From: Trichoplax sp. H2
Lineage: Eukaryota > Placozoa > Uniplacotomia > Trichoplacea
DNA length: 64,000 nt
NCBI GenBank assembly: GCA_003344405.1
Contig: NOWV01000125.1
Span: 161,901-225,900 of the forward strand
Reading direction: 5' to 3'
Made by a program: the position numbers and the translations under genes. The first letter of the stretch is position 1; each line of letters begins with the position of its first letter. The notes beneath the pieces were generated by a model. It had not been told where the DNA came from, made no database searches, and was given only the letters and a program-made list of their open reading frames with translations. This document shows, piece after piece, positions 37,302 to 49,332 of the stretch.

Positions 37302-39185
37302 TTCATCCGTCAATGCATTATTGAAAAGTAGTATTCTACAAGCATAGCTGTGAATATAGTAGTACCTGGCTATTACCGGAAGATAAATAATGTCGAATGG
37401 TAATACTATCTGTTAATTATTAACAAATAAGTACATTATCGTAAACCGTCAGCAAAGCGACGTGAGTTTGTACTAGTGATAGTTGAATTAAACAACATAC
37501 ATGCTAAGATTAAGATTAAGTATAAGTAAGAGATTCTACATATTTACTGATAGAAAAGCTATATAAGAAATATCTCAGTTCGAGATGTTTCTCCTAGTAA
37601 GGTATGATAATAATACTGTCGTGGATTACAAATTAGACGGCCCTTATATATACGGGAACATTTGAGTTGAGCTGATTTGTAGTGGCGAAACGTTGTAGAT
37701 GTGTCTATGCTAATAAAAGTTCTATCTTTACAGTACTTTGCTGTGTGTTTAACGTTTAGTAAAGGGTGTTTAAAATGACTTAGCTACTTATAGTCTTAGT
37801 GTAGGTTTCCTTGTCGCAGAGTTTAAATTGTGACAGTGATTATGCGAGTAATTTGACCATAAATTAATCAGAATAATAAAATCTACAACTCCTAAATGTA
37901 GTTGAATTATAAAGTGTATAAGTACGATATAACCATGTAGTAAACTTTATGTTAACGTCTAAGCATCTAACTTAAAAATTGATGGATAGCCTGAACGCGA
38001 TCATGTTGTACTATAATGAAGGTTAATTTTCAGATTTCTCCTTCAATTTTATTATTATTTTCAATAAGTATCGTAGCTTTTAAAATAACTTAATTTGGTT
38101 TAACTATAGTAGATTCAACTTAGTATCGTAACATATTGTAAACCTGACTTCTTTATTCAGGTTAGAACTTAAGAATATTCTGTAACATAATTTTGATAAG
38201 AATTTCACGATGTTAAATTGTAATTTATGCAATACATTTAGTCAGTATAATACTCATGTTTTAAAAATTGTAGTCAATTTGATTACAAAATACAGCAGAA
38301 ATAATGTTACTCCGTTATTGATTAATTACAGTGTAAGCCGAAATGTTTCAATCTGGGTTCTAATTTAAGATTGTCAGTAGCCTTAGTCTTTTTTTAAAAT
38401 GATATATGGCGTAGAAAAATATAATTTGTAGATTTAGATATGCAGGAAATCTAGGGAACAATTTATCTGATTATATGTATTTAATTGCTAGTTTTATTTT
38501 TAACTCTTTAGAATAGTAGTTTGATAGTATAGTACCACCAACTGCTCCATAACATATAAAAGGTGACGTAGTTCAAGTCTTACTTCAACATAGACAGTGA
38601 AGATTACGATTTTCCTAAATTCATGACTAAACCGTATTTTACGTCGGTAGTTTGATTAGTTGAGGTAGTAATTCTGCCCTTATTGTAATTTTGAATTGAT
38701 TTTACAAGTTGTTCGCTAAATCTTAAATAGACCAGTGTTTTCCCCTAATATCCTACAGTTAGATTTTAAAAGTTGTTAGTTTTACTTAAATTTTTTCGTC
38801 AATTATTACTGTACTTCGCTTGAGCTTGTCGGTAAATTGGCGGCACTGAAATGGTATTCGGATAGGTGTTTCAATAAATACGTCATCATTTAAATATGAA
38901 GGAAAGTGCTTTTATTCCTAAGTTCAAATTTTCAATTGCACTGACACAAGCGCTAATTGCTCTTTAATCCACTAAGTTACAACGCCCAATTTTGTACTGA
39001 ATTGCAGCGACCTGATTACATTATCGCATTACATCGAATGTGTAGTTAAAATAGACGCTAGTTTCTCTTACATTATATGTGCGTCTAAAATTGCCATCAA
39101 TGCATATAGACGTGCATCAATTGTTAGAAAAATTTTTCAAAGAGTGATGAGTTAATTAAATTAATTTATTTTGGCTCCTATCCAC
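37302..39185. other. Haplotype-specific 1.88-kb segment between blocks A and B
   Basis: In the copy right of the gap, block A' runs directly into block B' at 39751, sharing a single T at the junction; in the left copy 1,884 bp intervene. No terminal inverted repeats or target duplication longer than that base are visible. Its middle part (about 37930-38650) is related in inverted orientation to about 51000-51750. No intact ORF of note. Confidence 0.85.
37930..38650 (+). repeat. Element E, copy 1, inside the haplotype-specific segment
   Basis: Counterpart of 51000-51750. It carries the hairpin AACCTGA-9 nt-TCAGGTT at 38141-38163 and the block ACCACCAACTGCTC ... CATATAAAAGGTG near 38535-38575. 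No coding potential or terminal repeats were identified, so its class is open. Confidence 0.78.
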
Positions 39186-39375
39186 TAACTGGTGATACTT
39201 GTATGATTTGTAACAGGCAAAGTTTCTATTTGTAGACTGATAAAAGCCGAAATTATCTTCACTGGAAACATAACCTGGAGCGCTCCATTGGCCACTTGCG
39301 TCACTGGAAGATTGCGTATATAAATGACACAAACAGCTAGTCACAAAGTGAAGAAACTTATTTCTATAAGTATAG
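39186..39375. repeat. Block B, left copy ending at the gap
   Basis: 190 bp nearly identical to 39751-39941 (B'), differing by one substitution and one missing C in the run at the GGCCACT position. Read on the minus strand it is part of the fibrinogen-like pseudogene. Confidence 0.95.
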
Positions 39376-39395
39376 NNNNNNNNNNNNNNNNNNNN
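39376..39395. other. Assembly gap (20 N)
   Basis: Run of 20 N, probably a placeholder of unknown true length, flanked by duplicated blocks. Confidence 0.99.
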
Positions 39396-39941
39396 AAAAT
39401 AGTATTCGTTATATCGCTAAGGGTGGCCACTGGGCCTTTAAATTTTGATTTCATGTAATATTCTGATGAAAATTGAATAAACATAGAATCTTTATACAGT
39501 TTTCTACATAGTCATTTTGATTATTAAATTTTCTTATAACGGTTGCTATCGACAGAGCAAGCTTTGCTTGCATACTCAAGCAATCCTTAGACATATTATA
39601 ATGATAGGTATAGAATTGACCACAGTACTAAGGACATCGTACCGCACTGTAGATATCTTACAGTACCTGCTAATGTTAACTTGGTATGTCCATCACCGTA
39701 CATTAGTTATCATAATGTGCTTTGGACCATTAACTAATCTTTATATAGCATAACTGGTGATACTTGTATGATTTGTAACAGGCAAAGTTTCTATTTGTGG
39801 ACTGATAAAAGCCGAAATTATCTTCACTGGAAACATAACCTGGAGCGCTCCATTGGCCCACTTGCGTCACTGGAAGATTGCGTATATAAATGACACAAAC
39901 AGCTAGTCACAAAGTGAAGAAACTTATTTCTATAAGTATAG
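39396..39941. repeat. Blocks A'B', second copy joined without the 1.88-kb segment
   Basis: A' (39396-39751) plus B' (39751-39941) repeat blocks A and B left of the gap. Sparse substitutions are the pattern expected between two alleles. Confidence 0.93.
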
Positions 39942-40348
39942 CCACGAATATTAACGTAATCAACTCGGAAACACATCTAACTTTCAGCTAGAATAAGTAA
40001 AATCTTGATGTTATTAAGTGAACTTTGCAAGTAATCACGAGCACTTGATGAAATTGGAAGAGAAAGATGTAGGAAATTATAAGTTGACCACCAAAGGGTG
40101 CGGTCACTTAAATATTAGTGACGATTGTATGTATTCTGCATTTGAAGGTGGCTCATTCGATAGAATGTCCGGTTAATGCGTATATTTTTATGATTCACAA
40201 GAAGGTTGAATGCAAATGATCGATCAATATTCGGTTTGTGTGCATTTTCTAGCGAAAATGACTCAATTAGTGTCCAGGCATAACCAGGTTGTGAGTCAAA
40301 ATCAAACATCCAGCTATAGCTAATCACTATATAAAGAGCCATATCCAA
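39752..40348 (-). pseudogene. Decayed fibrinogen-like (GWTL-type) extracellular domain
   Basis: Minus-strand reading gives PGYAWTLIESFSLENAHKP, then FNLLVNHKNIRINRTFYRM, then TLWWSTYNF, ARDYLQSSLNN, FRVDYVNIRGYTY and QWSAPGYVSSEDNFGFYQS. This order resembles the secreted fibrinogen-type domains common in cnidarian, placozoan and molluscan proteins (the WTLIESFSL motif). The frame is broken by TAA at 40115-40117 and TAG at 39977-39979, and the extra C near 39857-39859 shifts the frame, so the part after it matches a different frame from the part before. Upstream exons were not found. Could alternatively be a live multi-exon gene with sequencing errors, but two in-frame stops argue for decay. 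Confidence 0.5.
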
Positions 40349-42746
40349 ATTTGGATACAGTTAACTAAAAGCGCTAAGCACTTTATTAATAAATCTCGCT
40401 CATTTTCGCTTACCAGATTCAGTAAATATAGAATATCTACATTATTGACGTACAAACTACTTATTTTACGACTTTACAAGTATACCAATTAAGTTAATAT
40501 ACGGTAATATCAGAATAAGTGAATAATCACGTTATAAAATAGTTTTAAAAGTTTTATTTAGTGTTATATTAATGCAATAGCGGATTTATATCAGGCTCAA
40601 GAAGTTATGATTGTAGTAATCAACCTTATCTAAATTATGATAAGGCAATTTCGCAATTATTTATACATGTAATTACATGAATAGTAAGTCAGCTAATATA
40701 CAAATCAGGTAAAAAGAAATATAATAATCAAGAAATCAAAAGATAATAGCATAAATGCTATAATATAAAATACGTAAGCCGACGTTTCGCAACTGATAGA
40801 GAGAGGAGGAGTTAGTAGTTAGTTTTACAAAACTTGGACTAATTGTGCAAATCCCTGTCTCCAGTGTTAGTTGACAGCAGTATAAACCTTTAATGTGGTT
40901 GGTGGTATTCTTTCTAGATATGGATACACAATACAAGGGTATGATGGTATTTTACAGCTTCAAAGCAGACTCTAGATAAATAACCCATCATTTTGTTAAG
41001 TTGATTCGGATACGCATTACTCAGTACGATAATCTGCCTGTTTCGTTAGTGTGCAATTTCAGAGCAGAATATAAATCTTCTCTCCACTTAAAATGCTACA
41101 ATATACAAGTATTAATATTATTATCAGCGCATTAAAGAGAAAAATATTAGTCAATTTTTCCACAGTCTGCCAGTTAACTGCAGACATATATATGAGTAGT
41201 AAAGGATGATAAGGCTCGTAGTTTAATTATTGGTGCATTAATAAGTCTTTGCGCTCTCAATTTGCAAAATTTGTGAGCTAAAATAAATAGCTTAAGAAAA
41301 AATTCAAGTAATTATAGACAAATTTGTTGGAAATTGAGCTAATGAGTGTAAATTATTACTGGGTTGAAGGAAACACAATTTCAAGATGAGTCATGCAGTA
41401 AAAGCGATCTTTGATAATATGAATTATTCCTAATCACTATACTGTCGTTTTCTCTAAAATCCTGAATTATGAATATGTTTGATCTATAGATAAGTTTTAG
41501 TTATTGCTAAACCGAAAATATAATTAAAATTAAAATTTCAAGTTGTTAATGTCTAGATTAGTTAGCAAATATTAGAGGCAAGTCGTGTAGTATTACCAAA
41601 TTATAAATTGATAGTTTATGAAATGATTATTTCCCTTAATTTGCTATTGATTTAGCTTTAACATGGAATATTTCAGTATAAGATACCTCATTAATGGAAA
41701 AATAAGCTATTGTTATTATCTACAAATTGCATAAGTATGTTTTTAGTCAATTTTAGTTACAAATAGGATTTTTAGTACTTCATTTAGTCGCTTAAATTTG
41801 CTGGAAGTGAAACCGACTTCTTAGCTCGGAACAGTTTAGAAGTCTGCTGAGAGCTATTCTTATCTAGATAAGCAAATAGAGCGTAGCAATTTTGGTAATC
41901 TGACTTATTTTAATTCTTCATTCACTTTATAAAAACACGCGAAAAGTTTACTATTAGTTATCAGCATAATTTAATATATCATATCCTGTCAAAGATTGTA
42001 AAATTTATTGAATTACCAGCTAAACGAGAGACCAACCATGTAAACGGAACCTTTAGACTATCTTTTTCGTCGTATATTATTTCAAATATTTTTACTAAGA
42101 GGAAAAATTTCAATGTAATGGCGCAAGATTAGCATTTAAAATAATTTTATAGAAAAGCGACGATCTATTTATATCATTTTGGCTTTATGTTTATGTCAGC
42201 TACAAGTATAAATGATTTAATAAGCATTTCCAAGTACTGTCATCATCACATCTTGAACTATCATTTCTAATACCCTTCATTAATGTTAAACTCATGCAAT
42301 ACCCTTTGAAGTATATTTAGACTTCACTGCAGTCTTTAGCTCACATTCTTAAATATAGATGTTTTATATTGTACCGAAAATAGATAGCTATACAATCTAT
42401 TTCTACTATACTCAAATATAGCTTGTCACGATTAGTTATTTATAGCACCTATAGTCTTCGCTGTTTTTTACAACCATTTGCTGTTACTCAGTCTGTTTAT
42501 GGCAAATGTCATATTCAATTCTACTATCGTGTTCTCTGCATGTGATCTATCGCTTAATCTATAAATACTGATGATTTCTGCCTCAGATTTGTCAGTTACA
42601 CTATTCGTAGCAAAAGTACTTCCTTACGTTACTCCACGACAGCTTACACGCTGATCTAACGTAACTACCGCATTGTACCTCCATTTCTATCTATAATAAA
42701 GCATTCACTTTATCAAAACCCCTTGCATATTTTATGTGAATGCCTA
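40349..42746. other. Intergenic
   Basis: AT-rich. An ORF at 40736-40936 (minus) has no recognisable motif. No repeat seen. Confidence 0.45.
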
Positions 42747-45700
42747 CTAAGTCAGCAGTCGCTGATTCTTCGAACCTTCCATCATATCCTTACCTTTACA
42801 GTCTCTTGAAGATGAATTAATCGAACTCTTTGAAACCTGTCTCTGATGTGATAAATCTGATTTCGTACCAACAATAAGCATAGGCATCTAATAGATATTC
42901 ACATAATTAATTGAGATCAATTACAATAAATTAAATTGAATTATTAAGTAAAAGTTATACTATGGCTTAAATAATCTTACATCATTTCCCCTGATTTTAG
43001 CTGTTTCTGTTTTTAATCTTTTAGCAAGTTCAAAGGAAGCTATGGAATCAAGGCTAAAAACAAATATCGCTGCCTGAAAAGTAAATCAAACATTTGTGCA
43101 ATTGTAAAGGAATGAATGGTCACTTTTATTTTTTAAATCGATTTCTACTTTTAAATTAAATAATAGATAAAAATTATTATATTGAAATAGTAATTAGCTA
43201 TTCTGAAGCTCTGATGACAACAATCCAGAATAATTTGTTATTATAAAGTCAAGATTTAAGGCTGACCCAGAAAAAATGGCTTTAAATATTGACTCCCCTA
43301 CTCTCGATTTTAAACTTCTTTTACTACTTCAATAACTACAGCGTTAGTCTTTCTATTAGTGTTTCTCTTACAACATCATATGTTAATTACTAAACAGAAG
43401 CCATTGATTAATAATATATATCATACACAGTACTGAAATACATACGCGTATATTGTATGGTACTCAGTGAGCAAGTCCATCCAATATCACGAGTAGCGTG
43501 TTCGACTAGTAATTGTAACTTAATATATGACTGACTATAATCATGCTTATTTTTCTTGAAATTTCATCGTTCAAAATAGTAAAAAAAATAGTGCTTAACT
43601 ACAATAACGTAACATAATTGCCAAATCCCATCAAATTTTTCTTACGTCAGCTGTTGCTAAATAGTAATTTGGTACGGACGAGGTTTCATCGTCCTAAAAA
43701 GGAATATAATCCGCTTCATTAAAAATAAATCGGCTGCCGATGGCAACATTTTCTTCAAATCAATATTGCAATAATTACTGATACATTGCTACACTAAAAT
43801 TTTATCACAGTAAATAATGTTCAGATCAATCAATTATAACATCTACAATATCTTTGATTGCAGAAAGCACCTTAGCCAAATAGATAAAAGCTTACTGATT
43901 TCTTAACATAGCTTAGATGGTATTATAATTCACGGATACTTATTAACAGACACTGGTGCAAGTAGTTTATTAAATTTCAGGGTGAACTATAACTTAAAAA
44001 ATTACAGTTTACTGTAGCTATTTAACAACTCATAAATAAAATGACTTGAATAGCTCACCAGACCACCGGTGTCAAATAAACTGATTCGTTCTTTAATTCC
44101 TCGATCAGATTCTAGTATAATATCATAGATATCTTCAATAGTAGTATAAGGTTCCTAATATATTAACAGAGTATCGCAATGTTAGTATACACACATTAGA
44201 CATTCAGCTATTCCATAAAACAGCTTATTTGCGATATATTCTGTATACTATATAGTCAAGGATAGAGCTCAGTTTAATCTTTGTATGGCTTGGTTGAAAA
44301 GATTTTCTTTCCCTTTATTAAATATACATATAGTAATAAAACAAACTCGAAGACTTACTCCATTGACTACGTTTGAAAAAAATTCTGGTAAATAAAAGGA
44401 GTGTACATCGATGCTTTCACTGTAATAAACGATAAATATCTGCCCCAATGTAAGCCATGTAATAATGCTTGTACTTAACCTAAATTTTGTAATTATTAGA
44501 ATGAACTTTAAGCACGTTGCTTCACTAATGATTTATCATATTGTGCCATGATAACCTATAATCGGCCCAATTTCTTCTTTTAAAATTATGCTTAACTAAT
44601 GAAAAATTCTTGCTAAGTGCGGTAACAAAACATCTCTACAAAACTTCTTTACTGTAACAGTGTGAATAATTTTTTTATTTCTGTTGTTACAGTATTTAAA
44701 TTCGACAAATAATATAAATCTTAAACTAATAATAAGTAGAATAAAGGAATTATGAGATTGTAATCTAATTCCTTTAAACATGGCGAACAATAATACAACA
44801 ATCATTGATTAATGAGAGCATAAAGGCCCATTTTCTGGCTTTGATATCAACCAACATTCAGTAATTGCAATTGCATATACTTTTTGTGTATCTGAAGATG
44901 ATTTCATGATCAAATAAAGATAGTTAATTAAATTTATTTATTGCCAATTTATACAGTGGAACGATTATGCGCAGTACCTTGAATTTGGTTGCAAATTTAT
45001 CGTTGATGGAAAAATAAAATGTCAAAGGTAGAGAGTAATAGAAATACGTTAATAAACGTTGTGTACAATGTAACACTGTACATAGGCTTAGAAATGAGAT
45101 CAACTTTTAAATGTCAATTACTACGGGTGCATTCAAAGGATAACTATGCTGGAAGTTAAGCCATTATTTAAGGGATTAGTAGATACTATTACCGTGGTAA
45201 TGGCTTCTTAGTCTAACAAACCGGTAGTAATTCATTACAATCATGTCATCTCTTGAGACTTCTAGTTTGGAGTTGGGATAATAACGAACCATTCCGCTGC
45301 ATTATTCATGAAATAGGATAAAATATATACTTGATACTCTTTCCATCTGCCAACTTACTAAAAGACATATTAGGTTCTACGTGCGATATCTCAACTTAAA
45401 ATCATATTGTTTATAAGCCTGAAAAGAAATACTAAAACCCAAGGTAAAGTAATTTGCTCCAGAAACTATGCGATCATTTATAATGGCTAAAAAATTAAAA
45501 AGAAATAACGGAATCGAAAAAATAAAGCACAGTATATCACCACAAGATGAAAACGAATCAATTTCTTTTCTAAAATTTTCAGAAGATATACAAACTATCT
45601 ACATAACAGAATTTACAAGCACAATCCCAACTCTATCAGGATTGCCTGACTTAGATGGACCGCAGAAATTGGGATTATTAAAAACATTAGTACCTTAAGT

Positions 45701-46809
45701 TAATGAAAAATTAAGATAGGTTCCTGATCCATCATTCGATTCCCAGAACAAAATAAATTAACTTTCTTAAAGCTCGTTCACAATAAAACTGAGATGAACT
45801 AGAACGGTCCATCAATCCTAAGCAGACAATGCAGAAACAAAATGAATAGCCCCATGTGCATGTATTAAAACTGTTCTCGCTAAATATTCGATTATAGGTC
45901 CAGTATACCATCACTCCTGAATTATTAAGACAGAGAGAGACGGTTACTACGATCTCATCAATCTAGGGAACAAATAACAAAATATTTTCTCTTCTTTCCT
46001 TACATTCTACCATTTTTTGTTGCCAATAATAAGATTGAATCATGCTTCGCTAGTAAAATCATGGATATTAGCATGTAATACCACTCCTCAAAAGACATCA
46101 GTAATTGTAAGACTTAATTAAAATAATATACATGAAATCATTATCCATTATTCTAAGGGCTTTCATACTTTTTTCAGAAAGTATTTGAAGTTCTATCCCT
46201 TCGTTCACTATAGGAGTATCAAGTGCTAAAGTACCCCTGATTCTATGTATTATCGGTATATTAGCACTAAGCCTGGGAAGCTGCTGCTAATTTTATTTAT
46301 GGTTTAAGCTTGTAATAATTGCACCTAATGAAAGTGGTTTTTAGAATATGCGTACGTATACAGCTGTATAATTATGGGAATTGTTAACGTATTGGATGAT
46401 GCTGAGCTGATGAATTTAACTTTCTTACTATTTCATTAACGAATGTTTAAAATGTTCTATACTGTAATACTCAAACATACAACAATTATCTTTTCAGCCA
46501 AATACGCTTACATTTATATGACAACAGTTTAATGTAAATTACTCTCTTAGCTGTCGCTAATATTAATTATAACCGCATAGTACGCTATATCAAAAGTCAC
46601 GAATGAAAATGAAAAATCAGCTTATCAATAACTACCTTCGATCTTAAAACACAAAATATGAGGAAAATAGAACATGAGATTGTATTAAGTACTTCACCAT
46701 ATTTCCACCTTCTAACCTGACTAATAGATCCATGAATTAACAAATCGATCATCGAAGTCTTGCCAACACCATGGCCACCAAATACATAGATCTTATGGCG
46801 TTTTGGCAT
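42747..46809 (-). CDS. NKIRAS: NF-kappa-B inhibitor-interacting Ras-like GTPase (kappaB-Ras)
   Basis: Atypical small GTPase; vertebrate kappaB-Ras binds I-kappa-B and Ral regulators to restrain NF-kappa-B and Ral signalling. Exons with matching phase 0 joins: 46717-46809, 44059-44154, 43646-43693, 42981-43073, 42747-42887. P-loop FGGHGVGKTS; switch region TTIEDIYDIILESDRGIKER, the family equivalent of EDIY...ETDRG; switch II DTGGL; AAIFVFSLDS; guanine-base motif GTKSD. Ras Gly12 is His and Gln61 is Leu, matching the family's loss of the GTPase-competent residues (vertebrates have Ala and Leu). Product about 156 residues if the last exon reads to the TAG at 42747; vertebrate proteins have about 190, so the C-terminus may instead splice onward at GGTAAG near 42795. 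First intron is 2.5 kb. Confidence 0.86.
45468..45698 (+). CDS. Small ORF in antisense to NKIRAS intron 1
   Basis: 76 codons with two Mets, Lys-rich start and acidic middle (SPQDENESISFLKFSEDIQ). Composition is more protein-like than neighbouring noise, but no family is recognised and no exon partner was found. Could be a decayed exon or chance. Confidence 0.15.
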   Translation: MRSFIMAKKLKRNNGIEKIKHSISPQDENESISFLKFSEDIQTIYITEFTSTIPTLSGLPDLDGPQKLGLLKTLVP

Positions 46810-47103
46810 AGTGGCAACCTAATTTATAAGGAAGCTACCTGATAGCGTCCTAATGCATTTTACTATGATAAATAACTTTAAATTGAGTAGAAATGCGTTT
46901 CTTCATTTCATTTAACATCAAATCGATGTTTTTCATGTCTTAAATATGTCAATTGAATATTAAATACCCCTCCAGCCCATACGACATAGACAATAATAAG
47001 TCGCAGCAAACTGTATTTTCTACCGTATCTATTGTTATTTATAATTAATGAAATTTACTTGTATTATTTAATATTAATTATCTCCTCAAAAGAGTGCATA
47101 GAT
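46810..47103. other. Upstream of NKIRAS
   Basis: AT-rich; presumably holds the NKIRAS promoter, which cannot be delineated. Confidence 0.4.
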
Positions 47104-47662
47104 GTACTAAATTTTCTATTGTTAGATCCAAGGCCAATAATAATATACTATTGAATAAATGTAAAGTAAACGACATAGCAACGCCTAATCATATCGGTAT
47201 CAGTAATAAGCTAATTCTTAATCACGTAACATCCATATTTTTTAATTCAAGACGATGTATAAGGCAAGTGTCACTTTTTTTATAAGACTTAGCCTAATCA
47301 ATTAAATAACACAGTCCAAAGCCATGTGTTACAACCGAGATTGTAACACAAGAATTAAACGGGATTCTTTCCTCTAAAGTAGACTTAACTATCTAAGCAA
47401 CTAACTCTAAGCACTCTTTAATCAACCAAACTTAGATTCGAGTCTTAGACGATAGATTACTCACGCTAAAATGATTAATAACCAACCTAATTTGCTAAAT
47501 TAATTACAAACTCGAATGTAAACATCGAATTTCTTTATGATGGCAAACATCCTTTTAATTAGAATTACTATGCATTCTCAATTATGGAGGAATACAGTTA
47601 TATCAAAGGCAGAAATATTGAATAGAATTTTATAACATAAAACATGTTTTCCTGTAAGAATG
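47104..47662. repeat. Blocks C-X-D, left copy at the second gap
   Basis: C (47104-47327) and D (about 47470-47662) recur right of the gap at 47683-47906 and 47961-48153 with a few substitutions. Between them the left copy has 142 bp (X) and the right copy an unrelated 54 bp, so the alleles differ by replacement rather than by simple indel. Confidence 0.92.
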
Positions 47663-47682
47663 NNNNNNNNNNNNNNNNNNNN
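47663..47682. other. Assembly gap (20 N)
   Basis: Second 20-N placeholder, again flanked by duplicated blocks. Confidence 0.99.
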
Positions 47683-48153
47683 GTACTAAATTTTCTATTG
47701 TTAGATCCAAGGCCAATAATAATATACTATTGAATAAATGTAAAGTAAACGACATGGCAACGCCTAATCATATCGGTATCAGTAATAAGCTAATTCTTAA
47801 TCACGTAACATCCATATTTTTTAATTCAAAGACAATGTATAAGGCAAGCGTCTCTTTTTTATAAGACTTAGCCTAATCAATTAAATAACACAGTCCAAAG
47901 CCATGTTAGCAAATACTTTTACAGTAAAATAGTCTGCATGGTTCTGGCACAAGCCTTATGAATGATTAATAACCAAACTAATTTGCTAAATTAATTACAA
48001 ACTCGAATGCAAACATCGAATTTCTTTATGATGGCAAACATCCTTTTAATTAGAATTACTATGCTTTCTCGATTATGGAGGAATACAGTTATATCAAAGG
48101 CAGAAATATTGAATAGAAGTTTATAACATAAAACATGTTTTCCTGTAAGAATG
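47683..48153. repeat. Blocks C'-X'-D', right copy at the second gap
   Basis: C' 47683-47906, X' 47907-47960, D' 47961-48153. X' ends GGCACAAGCCTTATG, a string that recurs as GGTGCAAGCCTTATG at about 48520 in the next, older copy. Confidence 0.92.
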
Positions 48154-48261
48154 ACGATGTAAGCTTGTCAACATTCTTGAGCCACAACCGTAGCTAGCAG
48201 GAACTAATCATGCATCATTGATATTGTATAATACAGACTAGAAATAGTTAATCTTTTTCGC

Positions 48262-48720
48262 TATTATGCTAGCTCCAAGGATAATAATATGAACATACAA
48301 GTGAAATAAATACTGTATAACGATGCAGTATAGCGATATTGCAATAACTAATTATATCGATATCGGTAAAGTCTGACCAATGATCATGTAATAGACGAAT
48401 TTCGTAATTTAACGGCAATGCTCAACTCCAGCATCATTTTTTATTAAATTCTGAATCAGATCAATGAAGCCTAAAGGCTACAGTCATGTTAACAACACTT
48501 ACAATAGCCTACTTAATATTGGTGCAAGCCTTATGAATGATCAGTGATCAATTCCATTTTCTAAATAATTACCGAGAAGGTTCCGTACACCATTTTCACT
48601 AACGTCGAACAATCTATTACGATTAATATGCTTTGTAAATTAGGGAACAATTCAGTTATGTCAGAGGTAGGGAAACTGAAAGGAAACCACAGTAAATAAA
48701 GCTAAAACACTTTTTTGCAT
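48262..48720. repeat. Older degenerate copy of C-X'-D
   Basis: Shares ordered blocks with C'X'D': a CTCCAAGGATAATAATAT-like start, ATATCGATATCGGTAAAG, AATCATGTAA-like, then GCAAGCCTTATGAATGATCA and GCATGAGAATG. Much more diverged than the allelic copies, so a true older tandem duplication of about 480 bp. Confidence 0.65.
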
Positions 48721-49332
48721 GAGAATGGTGCGGCATATCTGTTAGCATTACAGATCATATGCAAATATACCATTAATTACTGCATGCACAGTTGATACTA
48801 ATTAACATAAAATATTAATAGCTAGTCGTACTCGTAAAATAATTTTATCAACCAGTAATGGCGTAATCTAGCAATAGAGCCTGCATGATAAAGATAAATT
48901 ATTTTGACTAGTTCATTATATTACATACCTGTCATTTCTAATATTACTAGAAAAATTTTTGCAATGGTTCGTAGCCGGATATAAGAACTTAGAATGTAGG
49001 ACAATGAAAAGTAGGTGCTTGATGTATCGAATAAGATGCCAAACAATGAAAATATTATAATTATAAGAACTACCGTACATCTTTTCCTAATCAAATCTAA
49101 AGTATCATATAGATTTCAACCTCGTATAATACTCATAGATGTTCCTTGCGAGTCAGTAATCATCAATCAACATTGGTCGATAATGATATGCAGTACACAA
49201 ATTTTTCATCTACTAATTTAGGTACCGTAATATATAGATTTGAAGTATTTGATCATGCAAGATAATCACGCCCTTAGAATTAACGCTTATACGGTAAAAA
49301 ATATACTCAGTATTAGATAAAATGATGAAAGT
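48721..49332. other. Intergenic
   Basis: AT-rich; an ORF at 49015-49221 has no recognisable motif. Confidence 0.4.

Noticed and set aside
37067-37324. 85-codon ORF repeated at 39517-39753, looking like a conserved gene
   Set aside because: Both copies lie in allelic blocks A and A'; identity reflects the split assembly, and no domain is present.
37302-39185. Classical DNA transposon with terminal inverted repeats
   Set aside because: Ends of the allele-specific segment show no inverted repeats and only one shared base at the junction.
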